DNA from: Bacillota bacterium
Lineage (GTDB): Bacteria > Bacillota > Clostridia > Acetivibrionales > DTU013
Direction of reading: 5' to 3'
Length of the DNA: 64,000 nt
NCBI GenBank assembly: GCA_023412665.1
Contig: JAEZCA010000035.1
Location: 1-64,000, forward strand
In this document: piece by piece, positions 52,478 to 60,568 of the stretch
How the letters are laid out: each line of letters opens with the position of its first letter
Position numbering within the stretch: position 1 is the stretch's first letter
The notes under the pieces: generated by a model
What the model saw: the letters and a program-made list of their open reading frames with translations, nothing else
Told to the model about the DNA's origin: nothing
Database searches by the model: none
Position numbers and translations under genes: made by a program

Positions 52478-54532
52478 TCACGTATTCGGTTTGGCAATTT
52501 CCTTTGTATATTCCATTATAGCATATTTTAATCTTTCTTTTGCATCATTTATATCAGTACCCTCGAGCTGTGCTCCCGCAACGGTAAGATGCCCGCCGCC
52601 CCCCAGCTTTTCAAGTATCACCTGTACATTGATATCCCCAAGGGATCTGCCGCTGATCCATACTTCATCCCCGACATTGCAAAGAACAAAGGCTGCACTA
52701 ATGCCTGAAAGGTTAAGCATCTCGTCAGCCGCCTTTGCAGCAATAAGCTGGGGATTTTTCACAGACGGCGTGCATACCGATATGGCGATCTCACTGTCCA
52801 GCAGTTCCGCGTCTCTGACCACAGAGGAAATATTGGTATATGTCTGTATATCGTTCTGGAACAGCTGTTTCACAGCCACTGTATCTACACCCTGACGTCT
52901 CAGATAGGATGCCGCTTCAAAGGTCCTGACACCTGTCTTGAAGGTGAAGCTTTTCGTATCGACTACAATTCCGGCGTAGAGCGCCTCGGCCTCCAGTTGT
53001 GTCAGCTTTAGCTTTTCGTCAATATACTGGATCACTTCAGTGACAAGCTCGCAGGTAGAGGAAGCGTAGGTCTCCTGATAAGTAAGGGCCGTATCCTGAA
53101 TATAATCGGCACCCCTCCTGTGGTGATCGATAATGACTACCTGCCTTCCGTTGCCAATCAGCTCAGGCACTTCAGTAAAGCTTTTCCTGTGGGTATCTAC
53201 TATAATAATAAGCGTTTTTCTCCCTATATGCTCCAACGCCTCTCCCTTATTGATAAACAGGTCGTTGTACTCTTCACATTTGCGGACTCTGGCTACCAGG
53301 CTTTCAATGGTTGGGTTTAGTCTGTTCAACACGATATAGGCATCTCTGTTTCTGCTTCTCACTATCCTGTAAAGCCCAAGCGAGGCACCCATTGAGTCTA
53401 TATCCCCATTCTCGTGGCCCATTATGAATACTTTATCCGACTGGTCAATAAGCTCCCGCAGTGCATATGCTATGACCCTTGCCTTGACCTTTGTCCTCTT
53501 TTCAAGTTCCCTGGTCCTGCCTCCGAAAAAGCTGAAGCTCTCTCCGTTTTTCAGCACTACCTGGTCTCCGCCCCTGCCCAGCGCCAGATCGATGGATGCG
53601 GCTGCGAACCGAAGGTTGTCGGAAAGGGTCCTGCCGCCCAGACCAAATCCGAGGCTGAGGGTGACCGGTAGCTTGTTGCCTATATTGATTTCTTTTATCG
53701 TATCAAGTATTTCAAACTTTTTGTCTTCCAGCTCCTTTATATACTGCTGTTCAAATATGAACAGATACTTGTCTCTCTCAAATTTCTTTATGATACCGTT
53801 AGCAAATGAGACCCACTGCACCATCTTTTTATCGATCTCAGCAAGCACCTGCGGCCTGACTGGATCATCCATGCTTTGCATCAGGTCGTCATAATTGTCT
53901 ATTACAAAAATTCCTGCGATAGTCTTCTCATCGGAGTATGTCTTTTTCAGGTCAATAAGCTCGGTAGTATCAAGGAAATAAAGAATCAGCATGTAGCCCT
54001 CAGCCGTATTCTGATCAGGGCTGCGTCTGGCTATGCTGCACAGCACATTGTAGTGACGCCCGTTCATATCGATCTGCTTTGATATTCTTGTATGATTTTT
54101 CTCCAGATTATCAGGCAGCAGCTCGTTATTTTTAAGGTCAATTACGATTGATTTGACAGTTTCCTCGAATAAGTCTCCCTGATTGGAAATATCCTCAAAG
54201 GTTGCATTGTACCATATAATGGAGCCATCAAATTCAGTTATGACCAGCGGCATTGGAAAGTTCATCATAGTATCCCTTGTCGCAGTGTCGATATTGAAGT
54301 TCAGATTCTCTATAAAGCTTGAAATTTCAGCTTTGCGTTTATAATTTGTCCTTATGTTGTAATATGTAAGGTAGGCAAACAAAACAAAGCAGGGTATGGC
54401 AACCCGCCAGTCCAGTACTGCAATGACGATAGACAAAAGCAGTATGATCCAGATGTGTACACTTGCCCGCGGAATAAGCAGGCCAAGGATCTTTTTGCTA
54501 TCCATATGTCGGAAAGGGTCAGGCCCCTTCAT
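52478..54532 (-). CDS. gdpP: Cyclic di-AMP phosphodiesterase GdpP
   Basis: This 684-residue membrane protein degrades cyclic di-AMP. The order is two membrane helices (about 27-60), a PAS-like domain (about 75-145), a degenerate GGDEF domain (about 170-300) and DHH/DHHA1 domains with GHENGDIDSMGA, DTHR, DHHRRG and GGGGHLTVAGAQ. It overlaps the MazG-like gene by 4 bases. Confidence 0.96.
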   Translation of the reverse strand: MKGPDPFRHMDSKKILGLLIPRASVHIWIILLLSIVIAVLDWRVAIPCFVLFAYLTYYNIRTNYKRKAEISSFIENLNFNIDTATRDTMMNFPMPLVITEFDGSIIWYNATFEDISNQGDLFEETVKSIVIDLKNNELLPDNLEKNHTRISKQIDMNGRHYNVLCSIARRSPDQNTAEGYMLILYFLDTTELIDLKKTYSDEKTIAGIFVIDNYDDLMQSMDDPVRPQVLAEIDKKMVQWVSFANGIIKKFERDKYLFIFEQQYIKELEDKKFEILDTIKEINIGNKLPVTLSLGFGLGGRTLSDNLRFAAASIDLALGRGGDQVVLKNGESFSFFGGRTRELEKRTKVKARVIAYALRELIDQSDKVFIMGHENGDIDSMGASLGLYRIVRSRNRDAYIVLNRLNPTIESLVARVRKCEEYNDLFINKGEALEHIGRKTLIIIVDTHRKSFTEVPELIGNGRQVVIIDHHRRGADYIQDTALTYQETYASSTCELVTEVIQYIDEKLKLTQLEAEALYAGIVVDTKSFTFKTGVRTFEAASYLRRQGVDTVAVKQLFQNDIQTYTNISSVVRDAELLDSEIAISVCTPSVKNPQLIAAKAADEMLNLSGISAAFVLCNVGDEVWISGRSLGDINVQVILEKLGGGGHLTVAGAQLEGTDINDAKERLKYAIMEYTKEIAKPNT

Positions 54533-54867
54533 TTCTCCTTTCTTCTGCTGCTGCCCAGATGCTTCGAAAGCTCGGACAGATCACCGTAATACTTTTCAAC
54601 GTCGTGGTTTTCAACAAGTCCCAGCTTCACCTTGCTATGCACCCTCATCTCAATGGCATTATAGCTGATGCCCAGGCGCTTCCCAAGAAGATAGCTGATA
54701 AGGATGAGATTTGACAGTATTTCTCCGACTGCCTCATGCATCTCTTCCCTGGCACCCCTGGCCAGCACCTTGAACAGATCGGCCAGATCCGCCAGAAGTT
54801 CACTTTTCAGCCATTCTATAAGCTTAATGTTTCTTGTTATATCAATCTCTTTTTCCGGTACTGCCAT
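54529..54867 (-). CDS. MazG-like family protein
   Basis: This 112-residue protein resembles the short MazG-like proteins encoded upstream of gdpP in Clostridia, whose substrate is not known; full MazG enzymes hydrolyse nucleoside triphosphates. The block LLADLADLFKVLARGAREEMHEAVGEILSNLILISYLLG (cited by its ends) forms the helical core. The ATG at 54867 has GAGGAG upstream; the GTG at 54876 is too close to it. Confidence 0.8.
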   Translation of the reverse strand: MAVPEKEIDITRNIKLIEWLKSELLADLADLFKVLARGAREEMHEAVGEILSNLILISYLLGKRLGISYNAIEMRVHSKVKLGLVENHDVEKYYGDLSELSKHLGSSRRKEK

Positions 54868-54897
54868 ATGCCCCACTCCTCAACCAGTTTGCTTTAC

Positions 54898-54943
54898 AGG
54901 GACACGTCTCACAAAGCCCTTCTCCTGGCAGAGCAGTGTCCCT
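54898..54943. repeat. 46-bp inverted repeat AGGGACAC/GTGTCCCT
   Basis: Perfect 8-bp arms enclose a GC-rich middle between pheA and the MazG-like gene. The arms resemble the GGGGACA-type repeats at 5.6-6.0 and 22.2-22.3 kb. The hairpin lies in the leader of the MazG-like gene, 31 bases before its start codon, and may also act as the pheA terminator, though no T run follows. Confidence 0.5.
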
Positions 54944-54990
54944 TTACCTTTTACATTATACCACAAACTGGATATTTATCCCATTTCCCA

Positions 54991-55830
54991 TCAGGTCTTT
55001 TCAGTTACCGATGAAACCGGGTAGGAGCCCAGTATCCTTAAAAAAGATGTCTTCCTCTTCACCATCATCAACGCATCCCTCAGAGCTTCATCCTCCCTGT
55101 GGCCTTCGATATCCACAAAGAAGACATACCTGCCCAGCTTGTTCTTTGCAGGCCTTGATTCGATCCTGGTCATATTGATATCCCAGAGATTAAAGATGTC
55201 CAGAACTCTGTAGAGGCTTCCCGGCTTGTCCTCGGTAGAGAACACGATGGATGTCTTGTCGTTTCCTGTTCTGGCGGCATCGCCCCTGGAGATGATAATG
55301 AACCTTGTATAATTATTATCATAATCCTGAATATCTTCCTTTATTACTTCCAGTCCGTAGACCTCTGCGGCTGTTTTTGAAGCAATAGCGGCGGTATCGC
55401 CTCTGCCGGCTGCAACCTCCTCCGCTGCCGCGGCTGTGCTTGATACAACCTTAGCCAGCGCGTGGGGCATATTGGAGGAAAGGAACCCTCTGCATTGACC
55501 CAGTGGTTGAGGGTGCGAAAGCACAAATCTGATATCGGATATATCCACGCCATTTTTAGCCAGAAGGCAAGCTCGCACGGGTATGACTATCTCAGCCTTT
55601 ATCATCAGCCCTGTCTCCTGTGATATCATGTCCATGGTGGCATTGACTGCTCCCTCAATTGAGTTTTCCATAGGGACTACAGCTTCATCCAGTATGTTTT
55701 GTGCAAATGCCATGAATATCTCAGGTATTGAAGCAAAGTCTACCGAAATACATGCTTCCTGTCCAATGTACTTTTTAAGCGCTTCATGCGAAAACGTCCC
55801 CTTCGGGCCCAGATAACCAACTCTCTTCAT
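54991..55830 (-). CDS. pheA: Prephenate dehydratase
   Basis: This 279-residue enzyme converts prephenate to phenylpyruvate in phenylalanine biosynthesis. It begins RVGYLGPKGTFSHEALKKY, has the catalytic NYTRFIIISR (family NxTRF) and a C-terminal ACT domain with the phenylalanine-binding ESRPAKNKLGRYVFFVDIEGH (cited as ESRP and GRYVFFVD). GGGAG precedes the ATG. No chorismate mutase domain is fused. Confidence 0.96.
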   Translation of the reverse strand: MKRVGYLGPKGTFSHEALKKYIGQEACISVDFASIPEIFMAFAQNILDEAVVPMENSIEGAVNATMDMISQETGLMIKAEIVIPVRACLLAKNGVDISDIRFVLSHPQPLGQCRGFLSSNMPHALAKVVSSTAAAAEEVAAGRGDTAAIASKTAAEVYGLEVIKEDIQDYDNNYTRFIIISRGDAARTGNDKTSIVFSTEDKPGSLYRVLDIFNLWDINMTRIESRPAKNKLGRYVFFVDIEGHREDEALRDALMMVKRKTSFLRILGSYPVSSVTEKT

Positions 55831-56073
55831 TACACTCCCTTGTCCTTCAAACCTGCTGCACTTTCAGCTTATATAGCGGGCCGAAAGATCCCCCCCGCCT
55901 CACAGCGGATATATACTTTAGAATTATGCGTTATAATAATACACCAAAATCGCCAATTTTCCAACAGTATTTGGTGAAAAGGACTTATTCTGCCCCTTAT
56001 ATAACTATCTCCTACACTGGATTCAGTTCATGGCGGTCAAAACTTGGACAATACTATTGGGCAATAGGGAGAG

Positions 56074-56205
56074 TGTGCAAAAATCGCGTCATCTGGGCAC
56101 AATCACATTAGTTTTATTGATAGTAATCAATGAATATAGTATATAATCGGATTTAATATTGAGTTATGTAAACTCCATGCGCCCAGATGACCCGATTTTT
56201 GCACA
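56074..56205. repeat. Inverted-repeat element, copy B (132 bp)
   Basis: It is bounded by TGTGCAAAAATCG and CGATTTTTGCACA, with a further inner pair TCATCTGGGC/GCCCAGATGA. The small hairpin GAGTT-ATGTA-AACTC lies near the 3' side, as in copy A at 5707-5849. The inner arms differ from copy A but remain complementary to each other. It has no open reading frame. Confidence 0.75.
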
Positions 56206-56228
56206 CTGTGGTCTTGGAAAATCAGAAC

Positions 56229-56294
56229 TGCTGCCATTATCTGTTAAATCATCCGTTTTGACATATATGTGCTGCCCTTATATGTAAAATCATC
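56229..56294. repeat. Two 25-bp direct repeats beside element B
   Basis: TGCTGCC-TTAT-TGT-AAATCATC units at 56229-56253 and 56270-56294 match at 22 of 25 positions with a 41-bp period. Copy A of the element is also flanked by GGCAGC-containing tandem repeats, although of different length. Confidence 0.6.
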
Positions 56295-56471
56295 TTGTGG
56301 GATAGGCTGAAAGACAATTCGGTACCCGCCACAAAGGCTATTTACGAAAGAAAAGAGCCAAGATATGGGGCGAGGGGCCCATCTTTCGCCTTGCTATTTA
56401 ATAAAAAATAAATAATAACCGATGCAATATAATGCCGGATTGGATTGTATTACTTGTGAGGTGGTGAAAAA

Positions 56472-56957
56472 ATGAATGGATCACTGGATGCGGACGGGCC
56501 TTTTTCAGATATGGTTTCCAGATATGCCGACATGCTGGTTCGGGTGGGCTACACTTATATGAAAAATTTACATGATGCCGAAGATATAGCTCAGGAGGCT
56601 TTCCTAAAGCTTTTTGAGAAGGATCCGGCATTTGAAAATGAGGACCACCGTAAAGCATGGCTACTCCGCGTTGTCATGAATCTGAGCGTAAACCGCCTGC
56701 GCTCATCATGGTTAAAGAAAAAATACCCTCTGGAAGAAAGGGACATTCCTTTTACCGCTGAGGAAAACACTGTAATGGATGCTGTACAGCAGCTGCCGGT
56801 AAAGTATCGGGTCATCATCCACCTCTACTATATCGAAGGCTACAGTATATCTGAAATTGGGTCACTGCTCGGGCGCAAGGATTCCACTGTCGGATCCCAG
56901 ATGCATCGTGCAAGAGCTATGCTCAGAACAAAGCTGGAGGAGGATTTTGATGTATAA
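56472..56957 (+). CDS. ECF-family RNA polymerase sigma factor
   Basis: This 161-residue protein has only sigma regions 2 and 4, as in extracytoplasmic-function sigma factors. Region 2 is AGDMLVRVGYTYMKNLHDAEDIAQEAFLKLF-like (key DAEDIAQEAF), and region 4 is QQLPVKYRVIIHLYYIEGYSISEIGSLLGRKDSTVGSQMHRARAML, cited by its ends. GAGGTGG precedes the ATG. A possible autoregulated ECF promoter (AACC, 15 bases, CGGA) ends near 56436 but matches poorly. Confidence 0.92.
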   Translation: MNGSLDADGPFSDMVSRYADMLVRVGYTYMKNLHDAEDIAQEAFLKLFEKDPAFENEDHRKAWLLRVVMNLSVNRLRSSWLKKKYPLEERDIPFTAEENTVMDAVQQLPVKYRVIIHLYYIEGYSISEIGSLLGRKDSTVGSQMHRARAMLRTKLEEDFDV

Positions 56958-58275
56958 GGATCTCTACAGATCGGCCATGGAAAAGGTAAAAGCAGGAGAA
57001 AACTTCAAGTTATCACCGGAGAGTACCGGGAGAAAAAAGCATGGCATCAGAAGCTACAACCGACTCATACCCGCATTAGCGACCCTATGCCTCATATTAT
57101 TTGCATGCATCATACTCATTCCACAAATAACATACAATGACCGATCAGCAATCAATCACGACGAAGGATTCGAGATCATTAAAAATAATGATAAAAGCGG
57201 AACCGGAGAAAAAAGTGCACAGATAGAAAAAACATCTGCCAGCTATATTTCAGTTGTATATCTGGACGGATATGCTTATGAGCCAAATGAATGGCTGAAA
57301 AATTCATGGGGTCCTTCTGATAGTGATCGTTATGAATCAATAAAGGATAAAAAGCTGGGCGAAGTGACACTGGATCTGAAGGGTCTGAGATATAATGGCA
57401 TCCCGCCTGATTTCTCCAGCACCTATGATGTAGGTACAGGTATTTACAAAATAAAGGGCATCCGGGTGGAAAGCGCAATACTTGTTGACTTCGGCGGCAA
57501 ACTTGATATTTTCTACCGGGGCCGCAAATGCGTACCGGATATCGATACACCTATTGATCTTACCATGTCGGAGGTTTTCAGAATGCTGTCGGATGACGAT
57601 GAAATCGCATCTGTCGAACTCAGGAGCGAGGAGGATGGTTCCTGGATGAATACATCATATGACCCCGGACTGATTTCGCTGCTGAATAATGAATTGCCCG
57701 GGGAAACGATCCTGAACATGGGACAGATAAAAGACGACCCGTACAACACAGGTTACCGGGTACCGGTCAATCTGCTTTTTTCAGACGGCAGGGCACTGCA
57801 TGTTCAATTCTTTCCTATTGCAGGTCTGGCTTGGACCTTCGGCGGCTATATCCGGATATCGGAAGCTCTCAGCACATCTATCAGGACATTATACGAACAG
57901 GGCAGCCCCTATCCAAGCCTTTCCGAACTTCTGCCCTATCGTGAGGAGGATATATCCTATTTGTACCTGGTAAACAATACCAACAGTGATGAAGTCCTTT
58001 GTGAAAATGCCCAATGGTCAAGGGGCCCGCTTATGGATATGCTGTCATACTACCGTGTAAAGGAAACAGAAAAAACAGACGGCAGACTGGTCATGACGGC
58101 TGTTTTAGGAAAGTCTGAAGCAGACAATATTACAATTGAGTTCTATGAAACAGCAGATAATAATATAGTGACCGGTATTGGCGGCAGATATTACGTACCG
58201 GTACGTGGACAGCTGCTGTTCGACAGCCTGGACAGTTATTTATATAATTACACAGATATCGACACTGGCAGCTGA
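56950..58275 (+). CDS. Probable membrane anti-sigma factor
   Basis: The 441-residue product overlaps the end of the ECF sigma gene by 8 bases (ATGTATAA), the arrangement expected for a cognate anti-sigma factor. A cytoplasmic N-terminal stretch of about 38 residues precedes one membrane helix (LIPALATLCLILFACIILIPQ), followed by a large external domain that I do not recognise. There is no zinc-binding HxxxCxxC motif in the N-terminal part. The function is inferred from context and topology only. Confidence 0.75.
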   Translation: MYKDLYRSAMEKVKAGENFKLSPESTGRKKHGIRSYNRLIPALATLCLILFACIILIPQITYNDRSAINHDEGFEIIKNNDKSGTGEKSAQIEKTSASYISVVYLDGYAYEPNEWLKNSWGPSDSDRYESIKDKKLGEVTLDLKGLRYNGIPPDFSSTYDVGTGIYKIKGIRVESAILVDFGGKLDIFYRGRKCVPDIDTPIDLTMSEVFRMLSDDDEIASVELRSEEDGSWMNTSYDPGLISLLNNELPGETILNMGQIKDDPYNTGYRVPVNLLFSDGRALHVQFFPIAGLAWTFGGYIRISEALSTSIRTLYEQGSPYPSLSELLPYREEDISYLYLVNNTNSDEVLCENAQWSRGPLMDMLSYYRVKETEKTDGRLVMTAVLGKSEADNITIEFYETADNNIVTGIGGRYYVPVRGQLLFDSLDSYLYNYTDIDTGS

Positions 58276-58324
58276 AGCTCAGATGATACAGCCGGAATAA
58301 TGCAGAAAAAAATTATCAGAAAGT

Positions 58325-58349
58325 GTTTATTATTAGAAGTATAGGGTAA
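58325..58349 (+). promoter_or_regulatory. SigB/SigF-type promoter for the structured RNA
   Basis: GTTTAT (58325-58330), a 13-base spacer and GGGTAA (58344-58349) match the sigma-B-type consensus GTTTAA-N12/14-GGGTAT, which overlaps the recognition of sporulation sigma-F/G. A TATAAT at 58353-58358 would start transcription inside the first hairpin, so the GGGTAA promoter fits the RNA better. Confidence 0.5.
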
Positions 58350-58355
58350 ATATAT

Positions 58356-58544
58356 AATACAACCAAGTGGTTGCAATAATAATTACCAGGAAGGGAATGA
58401 GTCCAAAAGAAGATTTAGTGAAGGACCAATGACCACGGTAAGGAAAGCAAGAGGAAATGCAGTTGAATAACCCCAACCTCCAAAACTGCTCAAGGGGAGC
58501 AGAGTAGCGGCCGGATTACCAAGTTGTATATATCCGGCCGTTTT
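58356..58544 (+). ncRNA. Structured noncoding RNA, raiA-motif candidate
   Basis: A roughly 190-base transcript is predicted between the SigB/SigF-type promoter and a strong terminator. Visible pairings are CAACC/GGTTG (58360-58373), TTACC/GGTAA (58383-58441) enclosing GTCC/GGAC, and two mutually exclusive helices, GCAGTT/AACTGC (58459-58489) and CTGCTC/GAGCAG (58486-58502). CCCC/GGGG (58471-58497) would make a pseudoknot. No protein is encoded. Size, pseudoknots and host group recall the raiA RNA motif of Firmicutes, but I cannot align it here, and no raiA gene is adjacent. Confidence 0.6.
58508..58544 (+). terminator. Terminator of the structured RNA
   Basis: A 9-bp perfect stem CGGCCGGAT/ATCCGGCCG with a 15-base loop is followed by TTTT on the + strand. 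Confidence 0.85.
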
Positions 58545-58604
58545 ACTGCCCGCAATTGCTTAATTGACAAGCTGCGTTCAGGCTTTTAATGACCGGCGCA
58601 TAAA

Positions 58605-58643
58605 ATAAAACCCCTCCGGATCCATTACAGATCCCTGAGGGGT
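58605..58643. terminator. Terminator of the rpsF-ssb-rpsR operon
   Basis: ACCCCTC and GAGGGGT arms, with an inner GATC/GATC pairing, are followed on the - strand by TTTATTTT and on the + strand by CTTTTTG, so it works in both directions. Confidence 0.85.
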
Positions 58644-58668
58644 CTTTTTGTACTCTTGCTCAGCCTCG

Positions 58669-58962
58669 TTATTCGGCTGTAAACGGCAGCAATGCAACAG
58701 TTCTGGCCCTCTTGATGGCTACGGTCAGCTGGCGCTGATGCTTTGCGCAGTTACCGGAGATCCTTCTGGGAAGTATCTTTCCTCTTTCGGATATAAACTT
58801 CCTCAGCTTAGCAACTTCCTTATAATCTATATCAGTAACCTTGTCCACACAAAAAGAGCATACTTTTTTCTTGGCCCTTCTCATTCTCATGCCGCCTTTT
58901 CCTTCGCCCTTGTCGTATGAATCTCTGTTACCGCCTCTGTTATCCCTTTTTCCTCCTGGCAT
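58669..58962 (-). CDS. rpsR: 30S ribosomal protein S18
   Basis: This 97-residue S18 has a basic glycine-rich N-terminal extension and the conserved core CSFCVDKVTDIDYKEVAKL, RGKILPRRISGNCAKHQRQL and IKRARTVALLPF. AGGAGG precedes the ATG. It is the last gene of rpsF-ssb-rpsR. Confidence 0.97.
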   Translation of the reverse strand: MPGGKRDNRGGNRDSYDKGEGKGGMRMRRAKKKVCSFCVDKVTDIDYKEVAKLRKFISERGKILPRRISGNCAKHQRQLTVAIKRARTVALLPFTAE

Positions 58963-59042
58963 TGAAACACGCCTCCTTTCATAACGCTAATGCATCCCCC
59001 TCGAGTATGCATTGCTTTTTGCTAATAAGGTCGATTCAATTG

Positions 59043-59486
59043 TTAAAATGGCAGATCATCGTCATCCTCAGTCTGGAAGAAACCGACATCATCCTGTCCA
59101 CCGGAAGAAGAAGCCGGTGTATAACCGGAAGGTCCGGATGGCTTGAATGAGGGGCCGCCCTCGTTCCTTTTGCTGTCTGCAAAATAAACGCTGTCAACAA
59201 TGACCTCTGTGACATAATGCTTCTTACCTTCATTATCGTCCCAGTTCCTGTTCTGGAGGCTGCCTTCCACCAAGATCCTCGATCCCTTTGTGAAATACTT
59301 GCCGCAGAATTCAGCCTGACTCCGCCATGCTACTATGTTGAAGAAATCAGCCTGCTTCTCTTCTCCGGGCTTGGAGTACTTCCTGTCAACTGCTATGGAA
59401 AATGTGCATACAGGCACATTGTTTGCAGTGGTGTACTTTAACTCGGGATCCTTTGTGAGTCTACCCATTAAAATGACCTTATTCAT
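59043..59486 (-). CDS. ssb: Single-stranded DNA-binding protein
   Basis: This 147-residue SSB has an OB fold (MNKVILMGRLTKDPELKYT and FFNIVAWRSQAEFCGKYFTKGS) and the acidic C-terminal tail DDDDLPF that recruits partner proteins. It lies between rpsF and rpsR. Confidence 0.97.
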   Translation of the reverse strand: MNKVILMGRLTKDPELKYTTANNVPVCTFSIAVDRKYSKPGEEKQADFFNIVAWRSQAEFCGKYFTKGSRILVEGSLQNRNWDDNEGKKHYVTEVIVDSVYFADSKRNEGGPSFKPSGPSGYTPASSSGGQDDVGFFQTEDDDDLPF

Positions 59487-59495
59487 ACAATCACC

Positions 59496-59783
59496 CTAGT
59501 TTTCTTTTTTAATAATCATATATTTGATTATTCCGTCAGTGATCTTGTATATCCTCTCAAGTTCACGCGGAAATTCGGACTCTGCGCTGAAATTGGCAAG
59601 AACGTAATAACCTTCGGTCTTGTCGGCGATTTCATAAGCAAGCTTCCTCTTTCCCCACTCATCGATACTCTCCAATTGCGCAGAGGTCTCAAGCAGGTTC
59701 TTGAATTTTTCAACAAGAGCCTGTGTGTTTTCCTCACCAACGTCGGGATCGATGATGAATATGGATTCATACTTGTTCATCAT
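59496..59783 (-). CDS. rpsF: 30S ribosomal protein S6
   Basis: This 95-residue protein starts MMNKYESIFIIDPDVGEE and keeps the S6 core GKRKLAYEIADKTEGYYVL. The ATG at 59783 (or 59780) lies 10 bases after GGAGG; the longer frame to 59837 runs through the leader hairpin and is not used. First gene of rpsF-ssb-rpsR. Confidence 0.97.
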   Translation of the reverse strand: MMNKYESIFIIDPDVGEENTQALVEKFKNLLETSAQLESIDEWGKRKLAYEIADKTEGYYVLANFSAESEFPRELERIYKITDGIIKYMIIKKEN

Positions 59784-59807
59784 TTGACTTTCACCTCCTT
59801 CTGGACT

Positions 59808-59843
59808 GAACGGCCCTGCCTCAAATGTGCAGAGCAAGGATTC
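59808..59843 (-). promoter_or_regulatory. Possible S6:S18 autoregulatory leader element
   Basis: On the - strand GCTCTGC/GCAGGGC forms a 7-bp stem, then an internal loop (CCTT opposite C), then GAAT/GTTC. A CCG trinucleotide (59813-59811) sits at the internal loop, which is the feature recognised by the S6:S18 complex in known rpsF leaders. Confidence 0.4.
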
Positions 59844-59989
59844 TGAAATGACATTTTATCATAATACTAAAATATGTGCAAGTTTTTAAGGAAATGTACC
59901 GCAAAAAACATTCATGCAAGCTATGTAAACCAGCTGATCATCCAGGCGACGGCCCTTACCTATGCTGTGTTTTCTGCTGCAAAGGAGTG

Positions 59990-60337
59990 TCATAAAATTA
60001 ATTTTCCAATGACAAACAGCAGAAGTACAATAGCAGCGGTTAAAAAAATATTTATTGCAGCATTGACTGATATATTAAAGCGCTTAATATTTTTTGGCGG
60101 CAGATGCTTATTCCGATTTTTAATGAGGCCATGCTCTTTTATGTACTGATTGATAATAAACTCAGCCTCTTTCAGGAGCACGTCATTCCTTGTATTCGTC
60201 CTGCTCTGTGTCGGCTTGCTGCCGCCGGTTCCCGCCGGCGTGTCCCGACCGGGCTTCAGTATGAGTATCGCCTCTTCGATCAGATTTGAGGAAATATTTT
60301 TTATTACAACAATTCTTTTTGAATCACCAGCCACCAT
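59990..60337 (-). CDS. Small protein with C-terminal membrane anchor
   Basis: I do not recognise the family. The 115-residue product has a soluble N-terminal strand-rich part (KRIVVIKNISSNLIEEAILIL), a linker rich in threonine and serine, a charged helix (LLKEAEFIINQYIKEHGL) and a hydrophobic C-terminal helix (AINIFLTAAIVLLLFVIGKLIL). GGAGG lies 5 bases before the ATG. It sits alone between rpsF and spoIIE. Confidence 0.65.
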   Translation of the reverse strand: MVAGDSKRIVVIKNISSNLIEEAILILKPGRDTPAGTGGSKPTQSRTNTRNDVLLKEAEFIINQYIKEHGLIKNRNKHLPPKNIKRFNISVNAAINIFLTAAIVLLLFVIGKLIL

Positions 60338-60372
60338 ATTATCCTCCGCAAACCATAATAATTAATCATCAA

Positions 60373-60395
60373 GGCAGGAGATATGCTCACCGCCC
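60373..60395. other. Second copy of the GCATATCTCC hairpin motif
   Basis: On the - strand GGGCGGTGAGCATATCTCCTGCC can fold with GAG/CTC and GGC/GCC pairings; the core matches 6387-6412. It lies about 40 bases before the small membrane-protein gene. A 9-bp hairpin TTTTCAGTC/GACTGAAAA with no T run follows at 60428-60450. Confidence 0.4.
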
Positions 60396-60568
60396 TAAAG
60401 GCCAAAGCTACAGCCGCCACCTGACGTTTTTCAGTCCGAAAGACTGAAAATACATCAAAAGTATGTAGACATCTATAGCCTGATTATAGTTTGAGAAAAA
60501 AAATATGGTTTTATACAATATATTTCCTAAAATTCCGGTTTAGCGTACCAAATGCACCCTTCGTCTGC

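Larger units (their letters stand above)
55831..56471. other. 640-bp noncoding region upstream of the ECF sigma gene
   Basis: It holds the pheA promoter region, the 132-bp inverted-repeat element copy B (56074-56205), two 25-bp direct repeats (56229-56253 and 56270-56294, 22 of 25 identical), and the ECF sigma promoter region. No convincing gene is present. Confidence 0.7.

Noticed and set aside
56360..56385. Terminator in the region before the ECF sigma gene
   Set aside because: AAGATATGGG/CCCATCTT is an imperfect inverted repeat without a T run, and no gene reads into it.
60366..60425. Cyclic di-GMP or other known riboswitch before the small membrane-protein gene
   Set aside because: The region is GC-rich and foldable but lacks the conserved cores of c-di-GMP, cobalamin, TPP or glycine riboswitches.
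60427..60450. Terminator for spoIIE
   Set aside because: The TTTTCAGTC/GACTGAAAA stem is perfect but no T run follows on either strand.
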